A stretch of DNA of 64,000 nt from contig CAJINV010000028.1 in assembly GCA_905178155.1 (NCBI GenBank), forward strand, positions 107,235 through 171,234, given 5' to 3'. Below, one piece after another: positions 21,999-34,166 of the stretch. The position numbers and the translations under genes were made by a program. Within the stretch, counting starts at the first letter, position 1, and every line of letters starts with the position of its first letter. Under the pieces are notes generated by a model, which worked only from the letters and a program-made list of their open reading frames with translations, did no database searches and was not told the DNA's origin. This DNA is from Amoebophrya sp. A120. Taxonomy: Eukaryota > Sar > Dinophyceae > Syndiniales > Amoebophryaceae.

Positions 21999-22633
21999 TC
22001 AGGCACAGTCTAGAACAACTTCCATCATTCTGCGGAGCCTACAGAAGGGGCAAGGACCTCTGTAGTAGCTTGTAACAGTCAAGCTGATAGATAAATCACA
22101 TTGTAAATCTGTGTTGCCTGCAGCACTGTATGCTGTATGTTGCGTCACAAAAAAATGCAAATGCAACTGCAAAAGCAAACTCATCAGAAGTTCCATGCAG
22201 GACAAATCTCCAACGGAGGACGTGGCGCTCGACGAGATGACGGCACTGCTTTCCTCTAAGATACCGTTATCGGCCATGCTATTCCCTGAAAATTTACCAG
22301 CCTCATCTATCTTTTGCATGGCGGAACCAAAAGTGAAGCCAGATCTTTTACTTTCATTACTAGACGTTATGTTTCGCATGATAGCTGTGCTCGATGGGAA
22401 TGGCTCATTTTCAGGGGATACATGTTCCGTATCCGTATTGTCTTGCTCATGTTTTTGTTTTTGCCACTTGATACCGCGGTCTGGGAACGCTGGGATCTGT
22501 CTCCGCATGTTGCGAAATCCCGGAAAAAGGCCTCAAGGTCGTCATTCGTGACCGTGTCCACCTCACCAGCTGCTGGCTGAGGCAGGGAGAGACCTGGAGG
22601 TGGAGCCTCCATCTTCGCAATACCTATTCCCAC
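21999..22633 (-). CDS. probable two-exon gene, unknown function
   Basis: A first exon likely encodes MEAPPPGLSLPQPAAGEVDT and NDDLEAFFRDFATC, ending at a donor GCG/GTATCA near 22478. A second frame further down (GSAMQKIDEAGKFSGNSMAD ... LSCMELLMSLLLQLHLHF) looks coding and ends at 21999. I could not fix the acceptor. The protein would be small with a Leu-rich C-terminal part. The sense strand is inferred from the neighbours. Confidence 0.4.
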
Positions 22634-22639
22634 ATGCTG

Positions 22640-23665
22640 CTCCTTCTACACCTGCTTCTCCATGCTGCTCCTACACTGGTGGAGCCTCCATCTCTCACCA
22701 CCTGCTGCTCCTACACCATGCCGAAACAAATTTTGAATACTCCGCCAAGCACGAGAAAGAATCTTCACTCATTGACGTGGAAAAAAAAACATCAGAAGGA
22801 AAAAACAAACCGATCAAGAACATGATATTAATTTTCGCTTTCTTGCAGAAAAAAAAACCGAGAATAAACCTCGAGCGGTCCTCCAGGAAGTAAGTAGGTC
22901 CAATTGGTTTTGGAAAAAAAAACATCAATGAAGGCGGTGATGACCGAGAGAGTCAGTCACTCAAGGTGCAAATTCCGCTACTTCTGCTTCAGCGTCGTCG
23001 TGGAAAGCGCATGCTGACTTCTTCACCGCCAAAAAGCGCTGGAACACAACGATAAAGGAATTCGTGGTCTTGCTCCGTGTTCCTTCTACTTTTGAAACCG
23101 CAAAGTGTGAAGGCAAAAATATTGCGAAATTCTACTGCTCCATCGAGACTGATGAAATTGTAATTGAAATTTCTTGAGAGTATAAATGATAGATTTCGTG
23201 GACAAAGTGCGAGTTAGTTTCCATTTTGATTTGTAACTACAGAGACCCAGTGCCAGTTTGTTTCCGTATTAAACCTTCGTAAAACAGTTCCAGTTTCTGT
23301 TGTAGGTGTTACCATGGCAACGACCAAATACAAGTAAATCAGTTGCTAGAGCGCGATCTTCGCGAGTCAAATACGACATCACACTGTTGATGACGCAACA
23401 TGTAATAGCGAGCATGAGCTACTTCCTTAACAGCAAGGCGCTTCAAAAAATTTTCCTCCTTCGTCCTGATATTTATTGGAAAGAAGAAGAAAAAATCCGC
23501 GCGAACTTGCATAGGATTTTTCAGTTTATATGCAGCAACAAGTGCACCTTGTAACGACCAAAACCACTACAGGTGAGACAGATGTTGAACATACCCGGAC
23601 ACCCGAAACCGATGCAAATGGAGTCTTGTCAATCTCCGCACTGATACGTCGTCGTGTGTGCCTTT
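22640..23665. other. 1 kb without a convincing gene
   Basis: 22620-22730 has short direct repeats (GGTGGAGCCTCCATC and CTGCTCCTACAC). The remainder is AT-rich with poly-A runs and no credible frame. Confidence 0.3.
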
Positions 23666-25243
23666 TCAAATTTGTTCTTCGGCAAGACCACCGGCCTTTC
23701 GGGTAGTTTCGGTGCTAGGACTGCTATTCTCGCAGCGTCGTTTGCCGGAGAGGTACGGGAAGCAAACGACGGGCACCGCTCTGCTGCTGCGCGGCTTGAG
23801 CTTGTCCAGCAGAGAGATGCTGTTGGACAGCATGCGCAGCTCCCTGCTGGCACAATCCGCAACCGCCGCTGGCCTAATAAACTTAGTCAAGGGAACAGCT
23901 ACAGCTGCACCTGCAGTGACGGGTAAAATTAATACGGAGCCTGAAGTTGTCTTGTTCGTCGCTGCTGTGGTGGGAAACATGCTGACTGCGGTTAAGGAAG
24001 AAGTCGCGGCTGCAGTGCATGGAACCGAGGCCCCTGGCATCGTCCTCCGTTTCCCGTTTGTTCTACTGCTGTCCACCGACGGAGAAGCCGCTTCAGGGAT
24101 CTGATTCATTGACGTGTCCTCTGCTTGCTGCGCGAACAAGCCGTCGACGTTCTGCTGCTGCTGCATGCTGTGATCATGTTAGTCCGCCGTACAAATCGCT
24201 GCAAAGCTCCAACTACATCAATCAGCAGGCAACACTCCCAGTTCCTCCAGCTCCGCCCATCGCAGCAAACTTCTTCCAATACGTCCCTTGCTCAAAGCGT
24301 ACACGACCTGCAGCTTCAGCTTGCAGCCCATTTTACTTAGTCATCGTGCGACTTCGAAGACTTGAAGTTGCTGTCCTCAATGGCGCCGACAACACGGAGC
24401 AGCAATTGGTCGTGTGCGAACTTTACGCCAAAGTGGTGGCCCCTTTATCGGGCTCGTGGAGCAGGTCGGAAACGGGTCGGCAGGCATTCGTTAAGCGGGA
24501 GTCTGAAAGTTTGCAAATGCCGTCGTTCGTGGGCATTTCGTTGTTCAAGAAGGCGTTCGCCCGGGCCTCGTTGGAGAAGACGGTGCTGTCGGCGGTATCA
24601 CAAACCGCACTCTGTCCACAAAATGCTCCCGCACTGCCCCTAGCTTCTGGTCGTCCACTTTGTATGATGCCGCAATCCCAGTGCATCACCAGCTCTCGAA
24701 CAAGCATATCTACATCTCCCGCGAACTCAAGACGCGAACTTCAAGCGTCCGATGTATCGATACTTCAAGCCGTCCAGCAAAGTCCCAACCAGCGGCGGCG
24801 CAGCAAATCTGCACCGGAAACACATGATGTCCGCGTCCCGGCACCGGGAATCCTCAGTTCACGAAAGGTTGCATGATGCTTTGGTTCGACCAAAAGAGTG
24901 CTCTTGACGGAAACATTCCTTCGGAGCTGCAGGACCCGTATGAATTTTGATTTCAGCATCGCGCTCCTTTTCCTTTTGTTTCCATCATTTCTGCATTCTC
25001 CATAACGAGAACATAAAGATAGACCGCATCACCGAGTTTGGTAAGGCCTGCGTGTTGCTGTGCGTCCATTTCTGCTCCCCCGCACGGTGTGGATCCTCGT
25101 CTGCGTCGAGTCCCGTTTCGGCAGTGCAATTCGTAGCCGCAATCCACGGGCCGCAAATTCCCTTGTCCCGAAAATTTATCATTTGCATGCTGGGGCAGGG
25201 GCTGGGACGCAGGTACTGCCACGTAGTCCGGAAAAAGAACTAG
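23666..25243 (-). CDS. minus-strand coding region, exon structure unresolved
   Basis: Three open segments look coding on the minus strand: 25243-24985 (NFRDKGICGPWIAATNCTAE ...; preceded by an acceptor-like CCTAG), 24745-24423 (FAGDVDMLVRELVMHWDCGI ...) and 24166-23666 (MQQQQNVDGLFAQQAEDTSM ... a Ser/Thr/Ala-rich stretch). They are not in one phase and I could not join them with clear splice sites. They may belong to one gene or more. Overlapping plus-strand frames (23658-24104, 24019-24876) are treated as shadows. Confidence 0.35.
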
Positions 25244-25753
25244 GCCTCCCGCACATCGAGGCTCTCCTGCCTGCAGGCGGCACCGGAGTAGGTTCCGCTC
25301 ATCGAGGCTTGGCCACATTGCGCACGGAGAAACTTGTTGGCAAGCGGCGCCATCCCCGCATTGCCCAAAAGAAAACTGCCCTAGCGGAGGTGCTCTTCAC
25401 TTTCTCCTTGTCCTGCTCCCCCTTGGCAGTCGTCCGTGCACTCGTCGGCGGTCAGTGTGGCGACTGCGTGAAATTTTTTATTTCCGGCTGGGGTCGACGT
25501 AGGGGGAGACCGAGATCCGCCCTGATGCCCCGCGCGGTACGTCCACAAAAAGGGCGCTCTTTATGAAAGCACGCGTCGAACAATCGAGTAGCAGATCTGG
25601 TGAACAAGCTGCCCGTGTTCAGAGTCGTCTTCTCTGCATTTTCCTACATGGCGTCAGCACGTACTACACGCACATTAGGATCCACGGAAGCGCTGCTGCA
25701 AGGTGCGTTTGAAGGAAGCTTACGCTTTCGGCAGCTTGACCTCTGTCCCTGCG

Positions 25754-26585
25754 TTAGCGTTGCTTCCAAGAACTCGCGTGGTTTCCCCACATTGCCACTG
25801 CTGGGCCTCGTCCACAGCAGGTCCCGCTACAGATGGCGCTACCGCTACCCGCAGTGTCGCTATAGTATGCATTGTCCACAAGCTTCGCCGCCCGTTGACC
25901 TGCTGCTAGAAGATTCGTCACCATGCCTTGATGCCTCAGGACCCTCTGCCTTGATGACCTTCGCGCACCCCGTGGGACATTGATACCTGCGATGCTCGCG
26001 CCAGCAGAGCTAGCTGTGGTGCCGCCCGCTGTTGCGTCGAGGTCAGCTTTCGGAGGTAGGGAGTTGTTTCCCTCCCATGTTGAGTCATCATCGTCGGCCA
26101 CGCTAGTGTCTTTCACCGTATGGACAGTTGAAATCGCGTCACCGGCTTGATGATGCGCGGCAATATTTCGAGCACCGACCGCTTTTTCCTCCACGCCATC
26201 AGCAAAGAACAGATTCTGGAACGCATCTGTGCCATCATACGCTCTATTTGGCCCTTTTGTACCCCCCCCCCGGCAGCACGGCTGGTATTGCTCCCTGCGA
26301 ACCGTGCTCCGAACGACAGACAGCTGCGAAAGGCAGTCTTCGATTGACAGGAAGCCGTAGTTGCCCTTGCTTCCAGCGCTGAAGGAAGCTCCTTCCGCCG
26401 GCTCACCGCGGCTCGCGAGCTTGCCGTCGAAACGTCCATCCTGGTCATCGCTATCTTTCTGACTAGCTGCTATTTCTTCGCCCGGCCGCTCGAGTGTGCC
26501 TCTGCATGATCCCCGCAGCCGCGTCGTTAACGAATCAAGAGTGCTTTCGCCTGGTGGGAGAGAAGGAGGTTCTTGTCGGTGGTAT
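25754..26585 (-). CDS. long open frame, unknown protein, 5' end unknown
   Basis: From about 26585 to the stop at 25754 the minus strand is open for some 275 codons. It runs through a G10 homopolymer (26261-26270 region) without losing phase. It reads PPSLPPGESTLDSL, FDGKLASRGEPAEGASFSAG, SIEDCLSQLSVVRSTVRREQ, then NRAYDGTDAFQNLFFADGVE, an acidic DDDDSTWEGN stretch and a C-terminal SICSGTCCGRGP-like Cys-rich piece. There is no in-frame start near the 5' limit; an upstream exon is likely (a frame with AERHIRPPAAADSEAEARGQ lies just above). No family recognised. Confidence 0.5.
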
Positions 26586-28660
26586 TATAGATCGCTCTGT
26601 CCACGCGCTTCCGCCTCGCTGTCCGCTGCTGCTGGTGGTCTAATATGTCGCTCAGCTTTGGACCTGGCATCGCATAATCAGGCTCACCTTGCTATGTCGC
26701 TCACCTTTTCTGCATCTTCCTGTATGTTGGCGTCACCGAGAGATGCCACAAAACGAGAGATGCTTGCGCCTGGTTGGAGAATTGAACGGCGATGGTACAA
26801 AGAGCTGCACTCACCTACTGCTGCCTCGCTGCCTGCTGCTGCCGGTCGTGGTCGTCCATGTGGCTCAACTGCTGCTCGCTCTGCTCGCAGAGATGGCGTT
26901 CCTCTTTACGTGCGCTTGCGGAGCGAGAGGTGGTGTTCGCTGCAGTAGTATTTGCGCCTTCCTCGCGGTTTTATTTAGCAACGACTCGTCACTCCCGATC
27001 CACTCTTGACTGTTCTTGCGTCGTGGAAAGACAGCACGGCCAACCCAAGCACAAGTCGTTACAATCAATCGCAGTCACTTCTTGCGCCTGTCTGCTGCGC
27101 TGCCCCAGTTGCGTCTGCAGCCTTCTTCACCCTGAGGCCGCAATCATCGCAAGTGTGGCCCCAAGTTCTGATCGTCGGCGCTGTAGTGTGTACTTACTCA
27201 TACATATAGTTTAGTAGATAGACAACTCTAGTATTTGCGTAGCCCGGGTCCAGACTACCCCGAGGGCATACCACTAACATTACCAGGGGCCTACTGTTTT
27301 TGGTTCGCGTTTTAGTGTTGCCAGTCTTGGTGCAGAACGGCGTCACCATACTAGATCCTTACTCGCCCTCATCATCCGCATCAGCATATGTTGCTAATTT
27401 ATTACTGAGTACCGCGCAAGTTTATGACGGTATTTCGCCGGGCTGTCGGAAGCCTCCTCGGCGGCTGCGTGCTGCGGTGCCTCCGCGGTAGTAGTTCACC
27501 GATGTCCTTTTTTTCTTACACCGATGGGGGCCGGCGCAATGCTGCCGCTGCCTACATTGAAAAAAAACCGAGAGGAAGCAAACATCTTGCGCCGAAGCAA
27601 CCGACCTTCCGACCATGGCTCGCGTGAGGATTCTTGGGCCGCAGCTAGGCTGTAGCTACTGCTTTACTTTCTTCGCGCACCACTCACTCGCACGCCCACT
27701 GAGATATATTATTCCTCACGCGTTACAGTTACTTGGGTGGCGCCCCTCACTCCTCTCACTCAAAACGAACCACACAACCGAAATCGTAACGACGCACGCC
27801 GCTGCGGCTGCGTTAATGCTGCAGTCTGCGTCAATACTGCAGCCCGCAACCAAGTCTTTTTGGCGGCGCCGGCGCCGCATGTGGATGCTCCTCGTGGCGG
27901 CGCTCGCACTTACAGACGGCGAAACCTGAAGAAGTGTTTTAGTTTTTTCTTCCGAAGAGCCAGAATAAACCTTGGAATGCGGCCGATATTTTTCCTAACA
28001 ACCCTTCGCATTGCGAAAAGGGAAGTTAGCTAAGGGGCGCAAGGCTGTTTATAATTACAGTGTATGCAAGTCGCTGTAAAGGCACTATCACTAGAAGACG
28101 TAAGACAGGCCTCGCAAATGCACGAACGTGCTTGTTGCATCAGTATACGGAAAACAAAATGAAAAAATCATTGTTTGATCGAGCTGCCTTGCTTGTTTTT
28201 TTGTTGCAGTTACTGCAGACGCACTACACCAGCAGATAAAGCGCATAGTGCATTCTACGCAGAGACAACCTGCGTTGTTCGTTGTACGGAAGTAAAGTGC
28301 ATGCGCCTGCCGCACAAGAAGGAGCAGCAGACGCAGCGTACAAAAGTTCCAACTGGATTTTCTATTTTTGGCCACCAGTCGTAGGCGAGTCGCAAAAATT
28401 CTGCAGGGCAATACTAATAGACTCCAAAATACTTATCTGATTTTACACAAGACAAAGAGCGCCCAATTCGGTTCTGTCGAGCGTCATGGATTAAACAACC
28501 TTTGCGATTTTGATTTACATTTTCAGATCTGCTTTTTCGGGCGCGAAAGTTTCGGGCGCGGAAGATGATCTTTAGACCCAGGTCTAATAAGTAGTTGTAG
28601 AGCCGCAGAAATCAAATGAAAGTGATCGACCAACCGCTTTAAATTGCAAAGGAGCCCATT
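26586..28660. other. 2 kb with low-complexity, Ala/Leu-coding repeats and no settled gene
   Basis: 26590-27000 contains CTGCTGCTG- and GTCGCTCA-type short repeats, open in several frames. 27200-27420 and 27900-28650 show nothing I can support. A short frame at 28411-28091 on the minus strand is Leu-rich and probably chance. Confidence 0.3.
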
Positions 28661-28689
28661 TCTAAACGAAACCGCACTCACATACCAAA

Positions 28690-28965
28690 AGTCCAAAAGT
28701 TGTCATAGTTCTCTCTAGAAGCATGATCTCAAACGCCATGATTCTTGTCGGACTGAATCGTTGGTCTTGAACTAGCAACAGCAAGAATTTGCTGAGGACA
28801 TCGATAAACTGAAATCGAGTGCGAGTCGCATGATCTTTCGGTGCTGTCACTCCAGAGTCAGTCCTAGGTGCATTTTTGACTGCTCTTGGTTGTTCTTTTG
28901 CGATTTTGAAGTTGACGGCAGATCGTTTCAGAATGGGGCCGAAAACTACAACACCTGAACCGCAG
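28690..28965 (-). CDS. probable exon, unknown protein
   Basis: Minus strand encodes GVVVFGPILKRSAVNFKIAK, then TRFQFIDVLSKFLLLLVQDQ and RIMAFEIMLLERTMTTFG, ending at a donor-like TTTTG/GTATGTGAG. The hydrophobic/charged pattern is that of a real helical protein. No start or neighbouring exons could be fixed. Confidence 0.35.
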
Positions 28966-29271
28966 GCACTTACTTCCTCAGAACGAATCAATACATTCAT
29001 AGGACCACAAACACGTCGTACACAGGTCGCACAGCCGCAACTTGATTGAGAGTGCGACGAAAGCCACCTCATGCTTTCGAGACTACATTGAAACCCGGCG
29101 ACAAAGTGCAGTTTCTGTCATGATGAGGGGATGATCAAGACACAATATTCGACTTTGGGGATGATCTCGATTTGCAGCAGCTTGCGTCAAATACGAAACA
29201 AATAAAAAACATGAGGATTTTATTCGTATTCTTGCCGAACGCGGAGGCGGACTGTAAGTGACCCCATGCCG

Positions 29272-29535
29272 CTATGTAGTGTGGCTGTGGACAGAGTGGT
29301 CCGGGTTGCAGCGAAGCCTCGTCCTCTGCGAGACTACCGGACTTGTCTCGCCACGCACGGCAAGCATTGTGAGCCATCCGCAGATAGGAAGTTCGTCGCC
29401 TGCCTCGGCGGCACACGGGGCTCTCGAGCCTCTTTTGTGATGCACCAGCGACGCGCCTCTTCGTAATATCTTCACTCTCCAGCCGCAATCCGGCGTCTTG
29501 TGCATTTCCTCCACTCTGTCATAGCGCTTGCGAAT
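29272..29535 (-). CDS. possible terminal exon, unknown protein
   Basis: After an acceptor-like CGCTGTAG near 29545, the frame KIRKRYDRVEEMHKTPDCGW continues to a stop at 29272. Two other minus-strand frames overlap it (29714-29472 and 29488-29135), so the choice is uncertain. Confidence 0.3.
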   Translation of the reverse strand: MRKRYDRVEEMHKTPDCGWRVKILRRGASLVHHKRGSRAPCAAEAGDELPICGWLTMLAVRGETSPVVSQRTRLRCNPDHSVHSHTT

Positions 29536-29943
29536 CTTCTACAGCGACGGTCCACAACCAAGAAGCTGGGTCGTGCGACCGCAGCACAGCACACAAACCG
29601 TCTGCAGCCTAGTTTCACTGTGCCTGCAGTTTTCGCTTGGGCACCGCACTCCGAGTGCGCTCGAAAGACGAGGGGACGATCGTCTTCACCGAAATCCACG
29701 TGTAGTGCTTCCACTGCATCAACCTCGGCTGAGAGGTTTAAGCTGAGGCTTCCAAGCCACCATAGTATTAATCGCCGTGGTCGTACCCCAGAACGAGAGA
29801 AAAGATGAGCAGAACGTGAGTGATAATTGGCGCTCCCAGTTGTCGTGCCGGAAATTCAGCGAAATGAGGACATCGGCGGCACCACAGGCGGCTTCTTGCG
29901 CGTCGGACGGAACGCAGACGCATTGCAACAACCACCGGCCCCT

Positions 29944-31955
29944 TCAGTCGTGGTCCTCCACGGTCAGGCTCGATGACGACGAAGAATTTGGAAGACCACC
30001 TGCCTGCTGGTGCAGCGTCGATTTCTGTTCTGTACCCGAGCCGGCCACGGTGGCAGAAATCTTCTTTCTAGGCTTCTTTGGAACTTTGTTGTGGAACTTG
30101 AATTCGCTGACACCGCTGAACGAGGGTGCCAAAAATGGCTCGTCACGTGTGGTGCTACTTTGTGCAACCGGAGTGTCGCCTCTTGTTCGCAAATGGTCAT
30201 CAAGAAGAGCAGGACGCGACGTTACCGAATTTTCCGCCTCCGTCAGCACTTGGGTGTCGACAGAAGAAACTTCCCCACCGTCGCACCCGCTCGACCGTGT
30301 GCCTTTTCCATCGAAATCCACCAACGTTTTAGATGCAGAAGAACCCAGCTCTTTTTTTGGAAGAGCGTGTGCTACGGAGGTGTGGCTCGGTTCTAGGAGA
30401 AGACACGTACTCGCGTCCTGCGCTAGTATCTCCCGCTGCCCCGCGTTCTTGTAACTCTGGCGCATTCGCCACGTTCTGATTCCTCGATAAGCTGTTCCTC
30501 CTGCCGTCCGCGGGGTTTCTCGTCGGAAGTACGGAACTTTCTTCGCCTGAATACCGTACAGGCGATGAGCGTTCCGTTCGTTTGCCTTCAGTACTTCTTC
30601 CGGTGTCAGATCTTTCACTGCGGCAACGCTACTTGCAATCTCCAGAACGTCTGCCGGTCCACCCGTGTTTACCGTGAAATGCGGCGAGTCGGTTTCGAGA
30701 ACAATGCGATCGATCGGGAGACGCTTGACCATGTCGACTAAGTTGACTTTTTTCGCGCGCCCTTGAGTTGTGTGCCAGGAGGCTGCGTTCATCTCGGAAA
30801 CGCGGCTGGAGCCGCCCGAATCGATGTCCTCGGTCATCTGATTCAGAAGTTCCCAATCTTCCGCGTACGGAAACGCAATGTAGCCGCTCACACCAAAGTA
30901 CGCGTTCGGAAACTCCCGGAGAATGAGGTCGACAACTCGGGGCGAGGCGATGGCGCTATGCCAATGAAAAGAATGCTTCCGCGGCAACCATTTTAGCAAG
31001 CATCGCACGAAGTCTGCCTCGCAATCGCGGGAGTGAAACTGGATTGGAAGATCCATCGCGATCGCAACCTCGATGTTCTCCCTGAGGATTTGTTTTTGTC
31101 GTTCGATTATGCATTGCAAAAACATCGTACTCTTTCTCGTACTAAAAATGTTGACCAAAGTCATGCATTACAGAGCTAGGTGTAGGTGTCAAGGTAAATC
31201 CGCAGTACAAATTCAATTCGGAATGCTGCTGGAATTCGTAATGCAATTTTTACTGCTAGTACGAGAACGATACTTCTGCAATGCATATCGATCTCTCCTG
31301 CAAAATCCTCGCCGACGTCCGGCTCGCGTTGGTAATCGGAGTAATCCAATCCGCATTCCTATGCACTGGAAAAGCATCGCTCGTATTACGTGTACATGAA
31401 TTGCAAATACAAATTTTCATCTCGTCAGGTGAACGTGAAACAAAAAAAGAATTTGTCTTCATGCTATTCATTCAGCTAGAAAATTAGATTTGTCCGGAAG
31501 AACTGAAATTATCAGTACCAGTACGATGCTTTTGCAATGCATACTTCTCCCCATGCAACAACTTGGCCCTCGCAACGCTGCATCGCATCGCGAAATAGTG
31601 TGACCAAGTCCGAGTCCCATTCCCACAGGGCACGCTTGGGGTGGGCCCCGAAGGAACAGTAAATGTGGCCCGCGCCGAGCTTCACGAGCCGCACCGTGTC
31701 CTCGATTGCTGCAGCGTCGCAGCACGACGTGATCACCGCAAACGGACCCGAGAGGGCGAGACCGAAAAGCGACCGCTGCAACTCCTCATCGGGAACATCG
31801 CATCCGCGCCGCCCATCGAGAATGAACTCCACGTGGGCATGCGTATCAATGAGTGGCAGATCATGGAGCTCGTCCGGAACTGGAAGGTGAATGATTTTTA
31901 TATACGTTGTTGATTTGCGCGAATTCATCAAATTGGGATTGGGACTGGCATTCAT
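29944..31955 (-). CDS. TatD-family metal-dependent hydrolase (deoxyribonuclease), three exons
   Basis: Exons 31955-31545, 31355-31288 and 31102-29944 give 545 residues. TatD enzymes are TIM-barrel, two-metal nucleases of the amidohydrolase superfamily. Visible motifs, in order: IDTHAHVEF (metal ligands HxH, near residue 40), SFGAHP, then GECGLDY restored exactly by joining exons 1 and 2, QFHSRDC, FHWHSAIA, and ETDSPHF near residue 260 (final Asp ligand). The TatD core ends near NERNAHRLYGI; about 190 residues of Ser/Thr/Lys-rich tail follow, absent from bacterial TatD. Both introns are family A introners. The start is the ATG at 31955 or 31928. Confidence 0.9.
31108..31287. mobile_element. 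introner, family A (copy A7), best preserved
   Basis: Left end TATGCATTGCAAAAACATCG then TACTC; right end is its inverse GAGAACGATACTTCTGC then AATGCATA. It has a perfect 5-bp duplication TCGAT (31103-31107 and 31288-31292). It is intron 2 of the TatD gene. Confidence 0.9.
31360..31543. mobile_element. introner, family A (copy A8)
   Basis: Left end TATGCACTGGAAAAGCATCG; right end CAGTACGATGCTTTTGC then AATGCATA. Only TTC is shared by the two flanks. Its removal rebuilds the TatD motif GECGLDY, a strong check on the border. Confidence 0.9.
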
Positions 31956-32160
31956 TGGGCCACCAGCAGTAGTAGAAAGGTAGTAGAAACTAATGCGCCA
32001 AGAAAAAAGAAAGGAGAAGAACAGATTTCTTCAAAAACATGAATTCTGATACGACTACACGAAGTACTAGAAGCGCAACAAAAGTGAATCTAAGTTTTAC
32101 GTAAAGAAAATGTCAAAGAAGACAAATAGGTTCAGCTTTCCGATAAAAAAATTCACTAAA

Positions 32161-32878
32161 TCACAATCTGTTGATACTTGTGCAACTGCTGCAAAACCAG
32201 TTCGAGCCCCACCATTCTCCTACGACGGTGTTATTGCGTGGTTCGCAACAATATCAGGGCCAAATAAGTGTGGGTCTGGAAGATGAATGCGAGATTCGTC
32301 AACATGCCGATTTTGGTTTTCCAAGACCGGCGATGTCTGTGATGCATGTGTTCTAGTATCACAGATTCTGCGACGGCTCTCTGATGCTCATACAGCATGA
32401 CAAATGCTCATCTCTCCGCGTAACAAAAACTGGACCTCTACTTTGGCTTTTCATGCAATACAGCTTTTATGTTGAGATCAAAAGGTCGCATCGCAAGTTC
32501 CAACTTTCCAGACCCAGACAGATTTGCATTTGATAAACAGCACTTGCAGGATGCCTCGAGCGTGCGATCCTCCCGATCTTGCCGCAGGTACAATGTGCTT
32601 CCCCGGAAGAGTTGCCCGTTCACCAGTTGTATTGCTAACTGTGCGTGCCTGAGCGTCTGAAACTCGAGGACGGCCCATTTTTTGCCGTGCCCTTGGTAGA
32701 TGTTGACGTAAGTGGGTGCTGCCTGCGTGATGCAGCCGATGAAGTCTTTCAAGTCAGTCCACGTCGCCTCCTCGTCGCAAATATTCAGAGCAATGAGACG
32801 ATTCGTGCGCGCTTGTTTGAGTCCCTCCGCCTCCGGACCGTTGATGAGATCCTCTTCATGCCCCCGCACCCATTCCAT
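32161..32878 (-). CDS. RRM-domain RNA-binding protein with a Cys-containing tail, two exons
   Basis: Exons 32878-32536 and 32246-32161 join in frame to 142 residues. One RNA recognition motif is visible at about residues 26-105: NRLIALNI as RNP2, KKWAVLEF as RNP1, closing with GSTLYLRQDRED. After the introner the tail is CKCCCEPRNNT ... WWGSNWFCSSCTSINRL and stop. The WxCxxCxxxN end looks like the first half of a RanBP2-type zinc finger, but the second Cys pair is missing; either an extra exon follows or the match is chance. Start ATG at 32878 gives MEWVRGHEED. Confidence 0.75.
32252..32535. mobile_element. introner, family B (copy B8)
   Basis: Left end TATCAGGGCCAAATAAGTGT then GGGTCTGGAAG; right end CTTTCCAGACCCAGACAGATTTGC then ATTTGATA. 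Flanks AACAA / AACAG. Confidence 0.85.
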
Positions 32879-33432
32879 GCTGAAGGGCCAGAATAATCAC
32901 GGTAAGCGCCGCAGCACGAGGGAATAAAGCAGGGAGGCAGCCACAGCTGCTGTGCATGTGCTGCTACTTCTGGTCTGCTAACCGCCGAAGGCGGGAACTC
33001 AGGATGCTGGAGGATGCATTTTGTTTTTGCACTGGAGGTTATTGAAATTGGCACTCAGTGTGTGTTTCGTGACGTGCAACTGCAGCAACAATTGAGTAAA
33101 AGTTATAAAGTACTAGGAGCAGCCATGGTGGAGAGTGAATATCGATATACGCGCTCCGTCGACGTTCTTGTTGCAGCACCAGCACCAGTGTGATGCATGG
33201 TAACAAGAAAAATTTGATGAAGCTGCAGCTGGGCTCGCTAGTAGTCACGGTATTTCAGAAACGTTTCTATGTATCCATTCTATTTCTTCCTTTTAAATGA
33301 ATTCAAAAAAGTGCGCGACCACCACCTTGTAGGCTCCACTATTCTCCCACAGGGAGTTCGACCTGTGCACGACTAGTTGATTGTTCTTGACTTTCAGTAA
33401 TTGGTAAATCTTCAGTGTCTTTTGAGATTCTT
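32879..33432. other. gap without a supported gene
   Basis: Mixed-composition sequence between the RRM gene and the next coding piece. It holds only short frames. No TIR element ends are present. Confidence 0.3.
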
Positions 33433-34166
33433 TCATGTGGAGAGAACCCAAATTATACCAGAAACGAGAGCAGCAAGGCTGCGAACAAAATGAAGAAATT
33501 CTAATTCATCCAATAGCAAACTGATGATTTTATTTCGAAGCTCCTGCATCTGCGCGACTAGGGTTTGGAGGACCTGCACCGCTTTTATTTGTGCGTTCTC
33601 CCTGTGTTCTCCTCGCTCTCCCGGAAGAACGCGATGTTGCAGCCCCCTATCTTTGGAGACACAAACAACAACTACTTTTGGGCATGATGCAATTCGAGTT
33701 TTTCCTTTTCCCATATGTCAAATTGTAGTTTTTGATCCGCCGCTGCTGTCGGACCTGGTTTCGAGCTAGCACTAAGTCGTTTTTGCGGTAGAAATAGAGA
33801 CTGCTCTGTGGTTCTGTATCTGTACTTGTATGTAGAAGATAATTATACGGGGATCCGTAAAACATTCTTACCAGTTGCAAATAGCAATACTAACTCGTCC
33901 AGCTACGTGATCTTTCAAATCAGCAAACCGCGAGTACGGGCCCGCTAGGCGGGCTCGACAGCAGTATACACCCCACCCGCTGCTCCGAAAAACCATCTCC
34001 CGCCGACCAGATATTCTTCTCGCCTGGATCTCCGGTCGCAGCGGCGCCGCGAAATTGCGAATACAAAACTGGGATCGTCGACAAGCGCCACCAGGTCTGG
34101 ATTTGTCTCCGACATCGCCCATTTTTTCCCCGCTATCGAGTTCACCAGTCCGGGAGATGTGTGCAA
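33433..34166 (-). CDS. probable GT-AG gene of at least two exons, unknown function
   Basis: On the minus strand, 34166-33870 is open (SPGLVNSIAGKKWAMSETNP ... EEYLVGGRWFFGAAGGV in one frame, YSRFADLKDHVAG in another) and ends at a canonical donor (CAACTG/GTAAGA). 33690-33433 encodes RVLPGERGEHRENAQIKAVQ and a Leu-rich helix (LRNKIISLLLDELEFLHFVR). The phase between the pieces is unresolved. Confidence 0.35.

Noticed and set aside
24019-24876. 285-codon plus-strand ORF
   Set aside because: Composition is like a reverse reading of Ser/Ala-rich minus exons; it crosses several minus-strand splice-like sites.
26255-26275. Possible frameshift at a G10 homopolymer
   Set aside because: The minus-strand frame QYQPCCRGGGTKGPNRAYDG is continuous through the run as given; no shift is needed.
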